Assembly: GCA_963824395.1 (NCBI GenBank)
Contig: CAWGPF010000001.1
Location: 1,054,001 to 1,118,000, forward strand
Direction of reading: 5' to 3'
DNA length: 64,000 nucleotides
DNA from: 13-2-20CM-66-19 sp963824395
GTDB taxonomy: Bacteria; Pseudomonadota; Gammaproteobacteria; Steroidobacterales; Steroidobacteraceae
The position numbers were made by a program, and so were the translations under genes. Below the pieces are notes generated by a model, which did no database searches, was not told the DNA's origin, and worked only from the letters and a program-made list of their open reading frames with translations. The number at the start of each line of letters is the position of its first letter. Position 1 is the stretch's first letter. Shown here piece by piece: positions 55,110 to 63,894 of the stretch.

Positions 55110-56131
55110 GCGTCGAGCGAGGCGTTGTCGAGCCCCGCGTTGTTGCGGTTGAGCGCCTGCTCGGCGCGGTAGCTCGAGCGCACCAAGGGACCCGCGACGC
55201 ACTCAAGGAATCCGAGCGCGAGCGCGGTCGCGCGGTGGCGATCAAACTCCGCCGGGCTCACGAAGCGCTCCACCGCCAGATGATGGGGCGTCGGGCGCAG
55301 ATACTGCCCGAGCGTCACGATGTCGACGCCCGCGGCGCGCAGGTCGCTCAGGGTGGCCTCGATCTCCGCGCCGCTCTCCCCGAGACCGAGCATCAGGCTG
55401 CTCTTGGTGAGCAGCGTCGCGCGGTGCGCCTTCGCGCCGGCCAGCACCGCGAGGGTCTGCTCGTAGCCGGCGCGCGGATCGCGCACCGGGTGCGTCAGGC
55501 GGCGCACGGTTTCGATGTTCTGCGCGAACACCTCGATCCCTGAATCCACCACCGTGGCAACGTCGGCGAGCACGCCACCGAAGTCCGGCGTCAGCGCCTC
55601 CACCGCCGTCGCCGGATTCACGCGCTTGATGGCGCGCACGCACGCCGCGTAATGCGCCGCCCCGCCGTCGGCGAGGTCATCGCGGTCGACCGAGGTCAGC
55701 ACGACGTACTTAAGCCTCATGAGCTCGACCGTGCGGGCGGCATTTTCAGGCTCGGCCGGATCGAGCCAGCCGCGCGGGTTGCCGGTGTCGACCGAGCAGA
55801 AGCGGCAGGCGCGCGTGCATACCGCGCCCATCAGCATCAAGGTCGCGGTGCCGGCATTCCAGCACTCCCCGATGTTCGGGCACTTGGCCTCCTCGCACAC
55901 CGTGGCGAGGCGGTGCTCCTTGACCAGGGCCCGCACGCCCTGGAATCCCGCCCCGGCAGGGGCGCGGGCCCGCAGCCACGGGGGCTTGCGCTGGGGGGGC
56001 GCCGCGGCTTGCGCCGTGCGCGCCTTGACGCCGTCCCGGACCGCGGTAAAGCCCTGAGGCGTAACGTATTTCTCGCCGCTACGGACGGGCGCGTCCTGCG
56101 CGACTACGGGGATGCCCTTGAGGCTCGGCAT
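55106..56131 (-). CDS. lipA: Lipoyl synthase LipA
   Basis: LipA (341 aa) inserts sulfur into octanoyl chains. Two 4Fe-4S sites are evident: the auxiliary cluster cysteines C79, C84 and C90 (CEEAKCPNIGEC) and the radical-SAM cysteines C105, C109 and C112 (CTRACRFC). A C-terminal RSSY motif (VRSSYRAEQ) completes the auxiliary cluster. TACAAT (56145-56140), inside the end of murU, lies 8 nt before the ATG, so lipA may have its own near-leaderless promoter. Its need for sulfur places it logically beside sulfate uptake, though that may be chance. Confidence 0.97.
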   Translation of the reverse strand: MPSLKGIPVVAQDAPVRSGEKYVTPQGFTAVRDGVKARTAQAAAPPQRKPPWLRARAPAGAGFQGVRALVKEHRLATVCEEAKCPNIGECWNAGTATLMLMGAVCTRACRFCSVDTGNPRGWLDPAEPENAARTVELMRLKYVVLTSVDRDDLADGGAAHYAACVRAIKRVNPATAVEALTPDFGGVLADVATVVDSGIEVFAQNIETVRRLTHPVRDPRAGYEQTLAVLAGAKAHRATLLTKSSLMLGLGESGAEIEATLSDLRAAGVDIVTLGQYLRPTPHHLAVERFVSPAEFDRHRATALALGFLECVAGPLVRSSYRAEQALNRNNAGLDNASLDA

Positions 56132-56137
56132 GGGCCC

Positions 56138-56803
56138 TCATTGTACCTGAGCGAGCCGCTCGCTCAGTTGCGCCAGGCGCTGCGGGGTGCCCACGTCCCA
56201 CCACTGGCCGCGAAAGAGCTCCCCGCGCACGGCACCGGCGGCGATGGCGCGCCTTAAGGGCTCCACGAGCGGGAAGCGCCCGGGCGTGCAGCCAGCGAAG
56301 AACTCGGGGCGGTAGAGACCGACGTTGCCGTAGGTGAGGCGCTCGCCCTCCTCGACCACGACATCGCCCCTGAGAGCGAAGTCACCGCGCGGATGGTGGG
56401 CGGGATTGGGCACCAGGACCAGGTGCGCGAGCGCTCCTGGCTCAAGATGCAGCTGCCGGAAGTCCAGGTCCGTGAAGATGTCCGCGCTCACCACGAGAAA
56501 GGGCGCAGGCCCGAGCAGCGGCAGCGCATTGAGGATTCCGCCACCGGTCTCGAGCGCCACCGGGCCCTCGTCCGTGTAGCGCAGCTCAAGACCGAAGCTG
56601 CGCCCGTCGCCGAGCGCCGCGCGCAGCTGCTCGCCGAGCCAGGAGAGGTTCACCACCACCTGCGTGACACCTGCGCGCCTGAGCGCCGCGAGATGCCAGG
56701 CGATCAGCGGGCGGCCGCCGACCTCGATCAGGGGCTTCGGCACCGAGTCGGTGAGGGGCCGCAGCCGCTCACCGCGCCCGGCCGCGAGCACCATGGCCTT
56801 CAT
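56138..56803 (-). CDS. murU: N-acetylmuramate alpha-1-phosphate uridylyltransferase
   Basis: MurU (221 aa) makes UDP-MurNAc in cell-wall recycling. The nucleotidyltransferase N-terminus KAMVLAAGRGERLRPLTDSV and PKPLIEVGGRPLIAWHL, ETGGGILNALPLLG and VSADIFTDLDF (metal Asp) fit the MurU branch. ATG at 56803 overlaps the amgK stop, and AmgK supplies its substrate. The pair lies beside lptD as in Pseudomonas. Confidence 0.94.
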   Translation of the reverse strand: MKAMVLAAGRGERLRPLTDSVPKPLIEVGGRPLIAWHLAALRRAGVTQVVVNLSWLGEQLRAALGDGRSFGLELRYTDEGPVALETGGGILNALPLLGPAPFLVVSADIFTDLDFRQLHLEPGALAHLVLVPNPAHHPRGDFALRGDVVVEEGERLTYGNVGLYRPEFFAGCTPGRFPLVEPLRRAIAAGAVRGELFRGQWWDVGTPQRLAQLSERLAQVQ

Positions 56804-57840
56804 GCGCGCGCCCCGGCGAGCGCTGCGGCGTTGGCGGGCGCGAGCGCTGCGGCCACGTGCGTCTCGAGATAGCCCCCGAAGGCAGCAAGCTCTGGGTAGA
56901 GCAGGCAGGTCTCGCGCACGTAGCCGAGCGTGCGCTCGAGGTCCTGAAGGTAACCGGCCTTGCCGTCGCGGTACCACAGGCGGCAGAAGATGCCGAGCAC
57001 CTTCACGTGACGCTGCACGCCGATGAGGTCGAACCAGCGCAGGAACTGTGCCTCATCGGCCCCGGCACTGGTGGCGCCCGCCGCCAGCAGCCGCTCGCGG
57101 TAGGCGCACACCCAGCCCACCACGCGCGCGCGCGGCCAGGCGATGTAGCAGTCCTTCAGCAGCGACACCAGGTCGTAGCCGATCGGCCCGCGCAGCGCGT
57201 CCTGGAAGTCGATGACACCGGGGTTGGCGCTCCCGGTGAGCATGAGGTTGCGCGAGTGGTAGTCGCGGTGCACGAATACGGCCGGTTGCGCCAGCGCCTC
57301 GGCGATCAGGAACTCAAAGGTAGCCTCCAGCAGGGCCGCCTGCGCGGGCGCGAGGCTCAGCCCGAGGTGGCGGCCGAGGAACCACTCGGGCATGAGCGCC
57401 AGCTCGCGCAGCAGCTCGGCGCGCCCGTAGGGCGCAAGCGCAAGGCTCGCCGCGGCCCCGAGCACCTGGATCTTCGCCAGCGCCGCGAGCGCATCGGCGT
57501 AGAGCGCATCCGGATCATCCCCGGCAGCGAGTCGACTCAGGTACTGCGTCGTGCCCAGGTCCTCCAGCAGCAGCAGTCCCTGCGATGCGTCGCGCTCGTG
57601 CACGTGCGGCACGTGCACCCCCAGGGGCTCCAGCAGCGCGGTCACCTTCAGGTACGGCCGCACGTCTTCCTTGTGCGGCGGGGCGTCCATCACGATGTAG
57701 GTGGTGTGCGCAAGGTAGGCGCGGAAGTAGCGGCGGAAGCTGGCATCGCTCGATGCCGGCTCCAGGGCGCGCACCTTCAGGTGCAGCGTGTCCCGCAACC
57801 AGGCGGCAATCAGCGCGAGTCGCGCGTCGGATTCAGGCAT
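56800..57840 (-). CDS. amgK: N-acetylmuramate/N-acetylglucosamine 1-kinase
   Basis: AmgK (346 aa) phosphorylates MurNAc and GlcNAc at C1 for the MurU route. It has the APH kinase fold: ASSDASFRRYFRAYLAHTTY, LLLLEDLGTTQYL, catalytic loop FVHRDYHSRNLML and metal site GVIDFQDALRGPIGYDLVSL. The start at 57840 (MPESDARL) is the best fit. Longer frames run into lptD antisense. It is divergent from lptD across about 60 bp with a shared palindromic -10. Confidence 0.94.
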   Translation of the reverse strand: MPESDARLALIAAWLRDTLHLKVRALEPASSDASFRRYFRAYLAHTTYIVMDAPPHKEDVRPYLKVTALLEPLGVHVPHVHERDASQGLLLLEDLGTTQYLSRLAAGDDPDALYADALAALAKIQVLGAAASLALAPYGRAELLRELALMPEWFLGRHLGLSLAPAQAALLEATFEFLIAEALAQPAVFVHRDYHSRNLMLTGSANPGVIDFQDALRGPIGYDLVSLLKDCYIAWPRARVVGWVCAYRERLLAAGATSAGADEAQFLRWFDLIGVQRHVKVLGIFCRLWYRDGKAGYLQDLERTLGYVRETCLLYPELAAFGGYLETHVAAALAPANAAALAGARA

Positions 57841-57882
57841 TTGCAGCGGCGAGGTTTTTCGGCCCGCGTTGTTGTGGCACGC

Positions 57883-57892
57883 CATTATAATG
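57883..57892. promoter_or_regulatory. Palindromic -10 box shared by lptD and amgK
   Basis: CATTATAATG is a perfect 10-bp palindrome, so TATAAT is presented on both strands (plus 57886-57891, minus 57889-57884). On the plus strand it lies 10 nt before the lptD ATG at 57902. On the minus strand it gives amgK a leader of about 40 nt. No clear -35 is visible for either side. Confidence 0.5.
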
Positions 57893-57901
57893 CCGCCCTT
57901 C

Positions 57902-60265
57902 ATGCCGCGTCCGAGCCCATTCCTGTTCGCGCTGCTCGCATCCGGCATCCTCGCCGGCAGCGCCCGCGCCGATCCGCCCTGCCCCTCGCAGCTGAATCTT
58001 GCCGGCACGACGCCCCCGGGCGGCGCGCCCCCGGCCGCCGCGCCGAATCCGGCCGACAGCATCGTCAACATCACGAGCGATGCCGCTACGCTGGGGGCCG
58101 ACGGCAAGGCGACACTGCGCGGCAACGTCGAGGTCGAGCAGGGCAGCCGCCAGATCCACGCCAACCAGATGCAGTACGACCGCATTGCCGGCTCCATCCA
58201 GACCGACGAGGCGATCGACTTCAAGGACCCGCTGGTGCACGTCACCGGCGCCAACGGCAGCTACTCCCCCACCGGCGGGGCGGCCTTCAACTCCGCGCAG
58301 TTCAGCCTCGCGCAACGTAATGCCCGCGGCACCGCACAGCAGATGCTGCTGACGCCCGAGGGGGTGCTCGATCTTAAGGGCGTGACCTTCACCACCTGCC
58401 CCGTGAACGATAATTCCTGGTTCCTCAGGGCGAAGGACATCACGCTCGACACGCGCACCAAGATCGGCACCGGGCGCGACGCCAGCATCAATTTCATGGG
58501 GGTGCCGCTCATTTACCTGCCGTGGCTGTCCTTCCCGCTCAGCAGCGACCGCAAGAGCGGCTTCCTGTTCCCGAGCATCGGCAACACCTCCACCGGGGGC
58601 GTGCAGCTGAGCGCGCCGTACTACTGGAACATCGCCCCGAACGCCGACTTCACCTTCGAGCCCACCGAGTACACCAAGCGCGGCCCGGACGTCGGCGGTG
58701 ACCTGCGCTTCCTCAGCGCCAACCAGCACGGCGAGCTCGACTGGAACTACCTGCCCTACGACAGCACCTTCGGGGCCGGCCGCAGCCGCGTGCGCCTGAA
58801 GGACGTCGCCGAGCTGCCCGAGGAGCTGCGCCTGACGGTGGATGCCGAAAACGTGAGCGACACGCAGTACTTCGAGGACTTCTCGCAGGGCCCGGAAGGG
58901 GCGAGCACCGCGTTCCTCAACCGCAGCCTCGATGTGACCTACCGCACCGAGCACTGGCGCGTGGATGGCCAGGTGCAGCAGTACCAGACCATCGACATCG
59001 TGAACCTCGCCGAGTCGCAACGTCCCTATGCGCGCCTGCCGCGCGTCATCGCGGACGCCGACTACAGCGTCGGCTCGAGCGTCGTGCTGCGCTACGGGTT
59101 TGATTCCGAGGTGGTCGACTTTCACCGCAACATCGACGTCCCGGACACCAACGGCTGGCGCGCCGACGCGATGCCGCGCGCCGCCCTCGACGTGAGCGGA
59201 CCGGGCTACTTCCTGCGCCCGGCGCTCGCCTATCGCCTCACGCAGTACGAGCTCGACAGCCTCGGGCCCGGCCAGTACGAGCGCGCTCCCTCGCGCGCGC
59301 TGCCGGTGGCGAGCGTGGATGCCGGCCTCAAGTTCGAGAAGTACACCGGCTCGCGCGACCAAAGAAAGCTCACCCTCGAGCCGCGCGTGCTGTACCTCTA
59401 CGTGCCCTACCGTAACCAGGACCAGCTGCCGGTGTTCGACACCGCGGTGCCGGACCTGAACCCGGTGGAGCTGTTCCGCGATAACCGCTACGTCGGCGCC
59501 GACCGCATGAGCGATGCCAACCAGGTGAGCGTCGGGGTCACGAGCCGCCTGCTCGATGCCGGTGACGGCCGGCAGTTCATCGCCGCAACGATCGGCCAGT
59601 CCTATTACTTCTCGACGCCGCGGGTGACCCTGCCGTTCGAGGCCCCGGCGACCGGCAAGCGCTCGGACTTCGTGGCACAGGTCTCCCTCACCGCCTTCCA
59701 GGACTGGGGGGCCGATATCGGCGTGCAGTGGGACCCGGAGAACCAGCGCAGCGAGCGCACGCTCCTGAACGTGCAGTACAAGCCCGCCGACAACAAGATC
59801 ATCAATTTCGCCTACCGCTACGAGCGCTTCCAGTACGTCCAGCCGGACCCCGACCAGCCCGGGGTCACCCCCTACTGGCAGGGTTTTGACCAGCTGGAGC
59901 TCTCCGGGGCCTGGCCGATCCGCAACAACTGGGACCTGTTCCTGCGCGACGTCTATGCGCTGCGGGACTACTCCCCCATCGGCACCCAGGCCGGGGCCCC
60001 GGTCGAGGAAACTCACGGGGAACTGGAGCGCTTTGTCGGCATACAATACCGCTCCTGCTGCTGGCGGCTGCGCCTGGGCGTCCGCCGCTTCGTGAACAAC
60101 CACGACGGCAGCCAGGACACCGGAATCTGGCTGCAGCTGGAACTCGCAGGTCTGGCGGGTGTCGGATCGGCGTCGGACGGGTTCCTCACCGAGGAAATCC
60201 GGGGCTACAGACCCCCCGATGCGGTCATTACGCGCTACCAGGGCCCGCTTCAGAGCATCAGGTAA
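57902..60265 (+). CDS. lptD: LPS-assembly outer-membrane protein LptD
   Basis: LptD (787 aa) inserts lipopolysaccharide in the outer leaflet. A signal peptide (SPFLFALLASGILAGSARA) precedes the periplasmic OstA domain (GADGKATLRGNVEVEQGSRQ) and a large C-terminal barrel ending near LDF-type strands. The conserved cysteines for the disulfide pairs are visible: CPSQ near the N-terminus, TTCPVND, and the adjacent pair YRSCCWRLRLG. ATG at 57890 is an alternative start but overlaps the -10 box, so 57902 is preferred. SurA, needed for its folding, is encoded next. Confidence 0.96.
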   Translation: MPRPSPFLFALLASGILAGSARADPPCPSQLNLAGTTPPGGAPPAAAPNPADSIVNITSDAATLGADGKATLRGNVEVEQGSRQIHANQMQYDRIAGSIQTDEAIDFKDPLVHVTGANGSYSPTGGAAFNSAQFSLAQRNARGTAQQMLLTPEGVLDLKGVTFTTCPVNDNSWFLRAKDITLDTRTKIGTGRDASINFMGVPLIYLPWLSFPLSSDRKSGFLFPSIGNTSTGGVQLSAPYYWNIAPNADFTFEPTEYTKRGPDVGGDLRFLSANQHGELDWNYLPYDSTFGAGRSRVRLKDVAELPEELRLTVDAENVSDTQYFEDFSQGPEGASTAFLNRSLDVTYRTEHWRVDGQVQQYQTIDIVNLAESQRPYARLPRVIADADYSVGSSVVLRYGFDSEVVDFHRNIDVPDTNGWRADAMPRAALDVSGPGYFLRPALAYRLTQYELDSLGPGQYERAPSRALPVASVDAGLKFEKYTGSRDQRKLTLEPRVLYLYVPYRNQDQLPVFDTAVPDLNPVELFRDNRYVGADRMSDANQVSVGVTSRLLDAGDGRQFIAATIGQSYYFSTPRVTLPFEAPATGKRSDFVAQVSLTAFQDWGADIGVQWDPENQRSERTLLNVQYKPADNKIINFAYRYERFQYVQPDPDQPGVTPYWQGFDQLELSGAWPIRNNWDLFLRDVYALRDYSPIGTQAGAPVEETHGELERFVGIQYRSCCWRLRLGVRRFVNNHDGSQDTGIWLQLELAGLAGVGSASDGFLTEEIRGYRPPDAVITRYQGPLQSIR

Positions 60266-60279
60266 GGAATTTAGGCACT

Positions 60280-61596
60280 ATGCGGTTTTTCACTCTTGTC
60301 GCGTCCGGCATCGTCCTGGCGCTCATCACCCTCGGCGGGGGCGCCGCCCACGCCCAGACGCGCGAACTGGCCACCCAGGGAGAGCTCCTCGACCGCGTGG
60401 TGGCCATCGTCAATGACGGCGTGGTGCTCAACAGCGACCTGGACGCTGAAGTGAATGCCGTGACCGAACGCCTGAAGGAACAGAAGCTCGAGCTGCCGCC
60501 GCAGAACGTACTGCGCCAGCAGGTGCTCGAGCGCCTCGTGCTGCAGGAGATCCAGGTGCAGCGCGCCGGCAAGGCCGGCGTCAAGGTCTCCGATGAGAAC
60601 GTCAACGCGGCGCTGCAGGACGTCGCCAAGCGCAACGGCATGACCCTCACGCAGCTGCCCGAGGCGCTCGCGCGCCAGGGGGTCGACTATCCGACCTACC
60701 GCGAGGAGATCCGCCGCGAGATCATGCTGCAGATGCTGCGCCAGCGCGACGTCATGCAGCACATCGCGGTGACGCCCCGCGAGATCGACCAGTTCCTCGA
60801 AAAGCAGTCGAAGACCCCGTCGGCGCGCGATGAGTACAACGTGTCGCACATCCTGATCGCCATCGGCCAGGAGGCCACCCAGACGCAGCTGGACGCCGCC
60901 GCCAAGAAGGCCAACGAGGTATACCAGCGCGCCAAGGGCGGGGAGGATTTCGCCAAGCTCGCGGTCGCGTATTCCAACAGCCAGACCGCCTTCGAAGGCG
61001 GTGCGCTCGGATGGCGCAAGGGCAGCGAGCTGCCCACCTTCCTCGCCGACGTCATCGCCAAGCTCAAGCCCGGTGAAGTGAGCGAGCCGCTGCGCACGCC
61101 GACCGGCTACCACATCATCCGTCTCAACGAGGTGCGCGGCGGCTCGCAGAAAGCCGAGGAAGACCAGGTGCACGTGCGCCACATCCTCATGAAGACCAAC
61201 GAGCTCGCCGACGATGCCACCGTCAAGCAGAAACTGAACACGCTGCGCGACCGCATCCTCAAGGGCGACGATTTCGCAGGCCTCGCGCAGACCACCTCCG
61301 AGGACCCGGGCTCTGCGGTCGACGGTGGTGACCTTGGCTGGTCGGGCCCGGGCACCTTCGCGCCGGAGTTCGAGACGGCGATCAGCTCGCTCAAGGACAA
61401 CGAGATCAGCGAGCCCTTCAAGACGCAGTTCGGCTGGCACATCGCGCAGGTCCTCGGGCACCGCCGCGTCGACAACACCCAGGACATGAAGCGCCGCCAG
61501 GCAATGGAAGCCATCCGCGCCGGCAAGGCGGACGAGGAGACGGAGCTGTGGCTGCGCCGCATGCGGGACGAAGCCTACGTCGAGTACAAGTCCTAA
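60280..61596 (+). CDS. surA: Periplasmic chaperone/isomerase SurA
   Basis: SurA (438 aa) escorts outer-membrane proteins. Signal peptide FTLVASGIVLALITLGGGAA, an N-terminal chaperone domain (LLDRVVAIVNDGVVLNSDLD, ENVNAALQDVAKRNGMT) and two parvulin domains (NVSHILIAIGQEA... and VHVRHILMKTNELADDA...). The length and order match the family. It follows lptD by 14 bp. The taa stop is followed after one base by the CTG proposed as pdxA start. Confidence 0.97.
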   Translation: MRFFTLVASGIVLALITLGGGAAHAQTRELATQGELLDRVVAIVNDGVVLNSDLDAEVNAVTERLKEQKLELPPQNVLRQQVLERLVLQEIQVQRAGKAGVKVSDENVNAALQDVAKRNGMTLTQLPEALARQGVDYPTYREEIRREIMLQMLRQRDVMQHIAVTPREIDQFLEKQSKTPSARDEYNVSHILIAIGQEATQTQLDAAAKKANEVYQRAKGGEDFAKLAVAYSNSQTAFEGGALGWRKGSELPTFLADVIAKLKPGEVSEPLRTPTGYHIIRLNEVRGGSQKAEEDQVHVRHILMKTNELADDATVKQKLNTLRDRILKGDDFAGLAQTTSEDPGSAVDGGDLGWSGPGTFAPEFETAISSLKDNEISEPFKTQFGWHIAQVLGHRRVDNTQDMKRRQAMEAIRAGKADEETELWLRRMRDEAYVEYKS

Positions 61597-61597
61597 G

Positions 61598-62578
61598 CTG
61601 CCGCGCATCGCGCTGACCTCCGGCGAGCCGGCCGGGGTCGGGCCGGAACTGTGCCTGGCGCTCGCCGCACGCGCGCTGCCCTGCGAACTCATCTGCCTCG
61701 GCGACCGCACGCTGCTCGCCGAGCGCGCCCGCACGCTCGGGCTCGCCATCGAGCTGTATCCCTACAACCCGGCCGTCGCGCCGGCAGCGCATGTCCCCGG
61801 GCGCCTCGCCGTGGCCCATGAATCACTCGCGGTGCCGAGCGTTGCCGGCAGCCCCGACCGGCGCAATGCCGCCTACGTGCTGCGGCTCCTCGACCTCGCC
61901 ATCGACGGCGCCCTGACGGGGGAATTCTCGGCGCTGGTCACGGCTCCGGTGCAGAAGAGCCTTCTCAACGATGCCGGCATCGCCTTCAGCGGCCACACCG
62001 AGTACCTCGCCACGCGCGTCGGCGGCGGTCCGCCGGTGATGCTGCTCACCACCGGTGAGCTGCGCGTGGCGCTCGCCACGACGCACCTGCCGCTGCGGGC
62101 GGTGGGCGATGCGCTGAGCGTCGAGTCCCTGTGCCGCACGGTCGCCACGCTCGCCCACGCGCTGTCGCGCTGGTGGGGCATCCGCGCCCCGCGCATCGCC
62201 GTGTGCGGCCTGAACCCGCACGCCGGCGAAGGCGGGCACCTGGGGGATGAGGAGATCCGCATCATCGGGCCGGCGATCGAGCGCATGCGCGCCGACGGCA
62301 TCCGCGCCGAGGGGCCGCTGCCGGCCGATACCGCCTTCGTGCCGCAGATCCTGAAGAAGTTCGACGCCGTGCTCGCCATGTACCACGACCAGGGTCTGCC
62401 GGTGGTGAAGTACGCAGGCTTCGAGCGCGCCGTGAACGTCACCCTCGGCCTGCCTTTGCTGCGCACCTCGCCCGACCACGGCACGGCTCTGAACCTCGCC
62501 GGCACCGGCCGCGCCGACGCCGGCAGCATCACCGCGGCGGTCGAGCTCGCGAGCCGCCTCGCCGCGCAGCGACTGTGA
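61598..62578 (+). CDS. pdxA: 4-hydroxythreonine-4-phosphate dehydrogenase, CTG start
   Basis: PdxA (326 aa) acts in pyridoxal phosphate synthesis. Full-length family sequence begins at 61598 with PRIALTSGEPAGVGPELCLA, yet the frame has no ATG, GTG or TTG between the surA end and 61805. CTG at 61598 gives the expected N-terminus one base after the surA stop. Further motifs are TAPVQKSLLNDAGIAFSGHT, LNPHAGEGGHLGDEEIRI (metal His) and AMYHDQGLPVVKYAGF. A start at ATG 61811 would remove the first 71 residues, including the substrate site. The stop overlaps rsmA (GTGA). Confidence 0.93.
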   Translation: MPRIALTSGEPAGVGPELCLALAARALPCELICLGDRTLLAERARTLGLAIELYPYNPAVAPAAHVPGRLAVAHESLAVPSVAGSPDRRNAAYVLRLLDLAIDGALTGEFSALVTAPVQKSLLNDAGIAFSGHTEYLATRVGGGPPVMLLTTGELRVALATTHLPLRAVGDALSVESLCRTVATLAHALSRWWGIRAPRIAVCGLNPHAGEGGHLGDEEIRIIGPAIERMRADGIRAEGPLPADTAFVPQILKKFDAVLAMYHDQGLPVVKYAGFERAVNVTLGLPLLRTSPDHGTALNLAGTGRADAGSITAAVELASRLAAQRL

Positions 62579-63387
62579 GGGCGGCAGGCGCCGCGCACCG
62601 GCCGCCACGGCGCAAGCGCTTCGGGCAGCACTTCCTGCACGACCCGGCGGTCATCGCGCGCATGCTGGAGGCGCTCGATGCGCGCCCCGGGGACCACCTG
62701 GTCGAGATCGGCCCCGGCCCCGGGGCGCTCACCCGCTCGCTGCTGGCACTCACGGACGTGACGCTTGATGCGATCGAGATCGACCGCGACCTCGCCGCTC
62801 GGCTGGCGCCCGACTTTGCCCCGCCGCGCCAGCGCCTGCACCAGGGGGACGCCCTCGACTTCGACTTTGCACAGCTCGCCGCCACGCGCGGCGGCCGACT
62901 GCGCGTGCTCGGCAACCTGCCCTACAACATCTCCACCCCGCTCCTGTTCCACCTGGCAGCCGCCGGCGACGTGCTCATCGACCTGCAGGTGATGCTGCAG
63001 CGGGAGGTGGTGGCGCGCATGGCGGCCGCTCCCGGCGGCAAGGACTACGGACGCCTGACCATCATGCTGACGCCGCTGTTCGAGGTGCAGCGCCTGTTCG
63101 AGGTGGGACCGGGCGCCTTTAAGCCGCCGCCGAAGGTCTGGTCGGCGGTGGTGCGCCTGCGCGCGCGCGCCGTACCGCTATTCGAGGTCAGCCCGCACTT
63201 CGCGCCGCTGGTGGCGGCAGCCTTCAGCCAGCGCCGCAAGACGCTGCGCAACGCGCTCGGTGGGTTCCTGACGCGCGATGAGATCAGCGCCTGTGGCATC
63301 GACCCCGGCGCCCGGCCTGAGACGCTCACACCCCAGGACTTCAACACCCTCGCGCGCACCCTCGACCGCGGCGGGCGGTGCGGCTAG
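62575..63387 (+). CDS. rsmA: 16S rRNA dimethyladenosine transferase RsmA/KsgA
   Basis: RsmA (270 aa) dimethylates two adenosines near the 3' end of 16S rRNA. RKRFGQHFLHDPAVIARMLE is the N-terminal signature, VEIGPGPGALTRSLLAL the SAM loop, and NLPYNISTPLLFHL the catalytic NLPY. FSQRRKTLRNALGGFL ends the family pattern. The GTG start overlaps the pdxA TGA. Confidence 0.97.
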   Translation: MRAAGAAHRPPRRKRFGQHFLHDPAVIARMLEALDARPGDHLVEIGPGPGALTRSLLALTDVTLDAIEIDRDLAARLAPDFAPPRQRLHQGDALDFDFAQLAATRGGRLRVLGNLPYNISTPLLFHLAAAGDVLIDLQVMLQREVVARMAAAPGGKDYGRLTIMLTPLFEVQRLFEVGPGAFKPPPKVWSAVVRLRARAVPLFEVSPHFAPLVAAAFSQRRKTLRNALGGFLTRDEISACGIDPGARPETLTPQDFNTLARTLDRGGRCG

Positions 63388-63424
63388 TCTTCAGCTAACG
63401 GACAGGCTTTACAGGAGACGCGTG

Positions 63425-63862
63425 ATGGCGCTTTACCGTCACATCCTCTTGGTGGTGGACTTAAGCGAGGACAGCCTCGCCATCGGCCGCAAGGCGCAGG
63501 CGCTCGCGCAGGCGCTCGGAGCCGAGGTCGAGCTGTTGCATGTGGTCGAGTTCGTACCGGTGGAGCCGATGGGCGAGACGCTCATGCCTGCCGTGCAGAT
63601 GCAGGATGAGCTGATCGAGCGCTCGGAGAAGCGCCTCGCGGCGCTCGCCACCGAACTTGGCCTGAGCGGGGCCGCCTGCCGGGTCGAGAACGGTAACATC
63701 AAGAGCGAGATCGTGCGCGTCGCACGCGAGCGCAAGTCCGACCTCATCATCCTCGGCAGCCGCGAGCGCCACGGCCTGTCGATCCTCGTCAACCTCACCG
63801 AGGACACCGTGCTGCACGCCGCGCCCTGCGACGTGCTGGCGATGCGCGCCGCGCGCGGCTGA
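63425..63862 (+). CDS. Universal stress protein (UspA family)
   Basis: This 145-aa USP has an N-terminal strand HILLVVDLSEDSLAIGRKAQ and a C-terminal region LIILGSRERHGLSILVNLTE with VLHAAPCDVLAMR. The glycine-rich ATP loop G-x2-G-x9-G-S/T is not obvious: GSRERHGLSILVNLTEDT lacks the usual GS after it. It may therefore be of the non-ATP-binding UspA type. AGGAG precedes the ATG. It interrupts the usual rsmA-apaG adjacency. Target unknown. Confidence 0.9.
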   Translation: MALYRHILLVVDLSEDSLAIGRKAQALAQALGAEVELLHVVEFVPVEPMGETLMPAVQMQDELIERSEKRLAALATELGLSGAACRVENGNIKSEIVRVARERKSDLIILGSRERHGLSILVNLTEDTVLHAAPCDVLAMRAARG

Positions 63863-63894
63863 GGCGCCGGCGGCCTCAGGTAGAATCCGGCACC

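Noticed and set aside
57833..60103. 756-aa open frame on the minus strand opposite lptD
   Set aside because: It is a G+C-driven shadow of the clearly functional lptD frame, with low-complexity Ala/Val/Gly/Arg composition and no recognisable domain.
61811..62578. pdxA starting at ATG 61811
   Set aside because: This would remove 71 conserved residues including the GEPAGVGPE segment that is encoded intact just upstream in the same frame.
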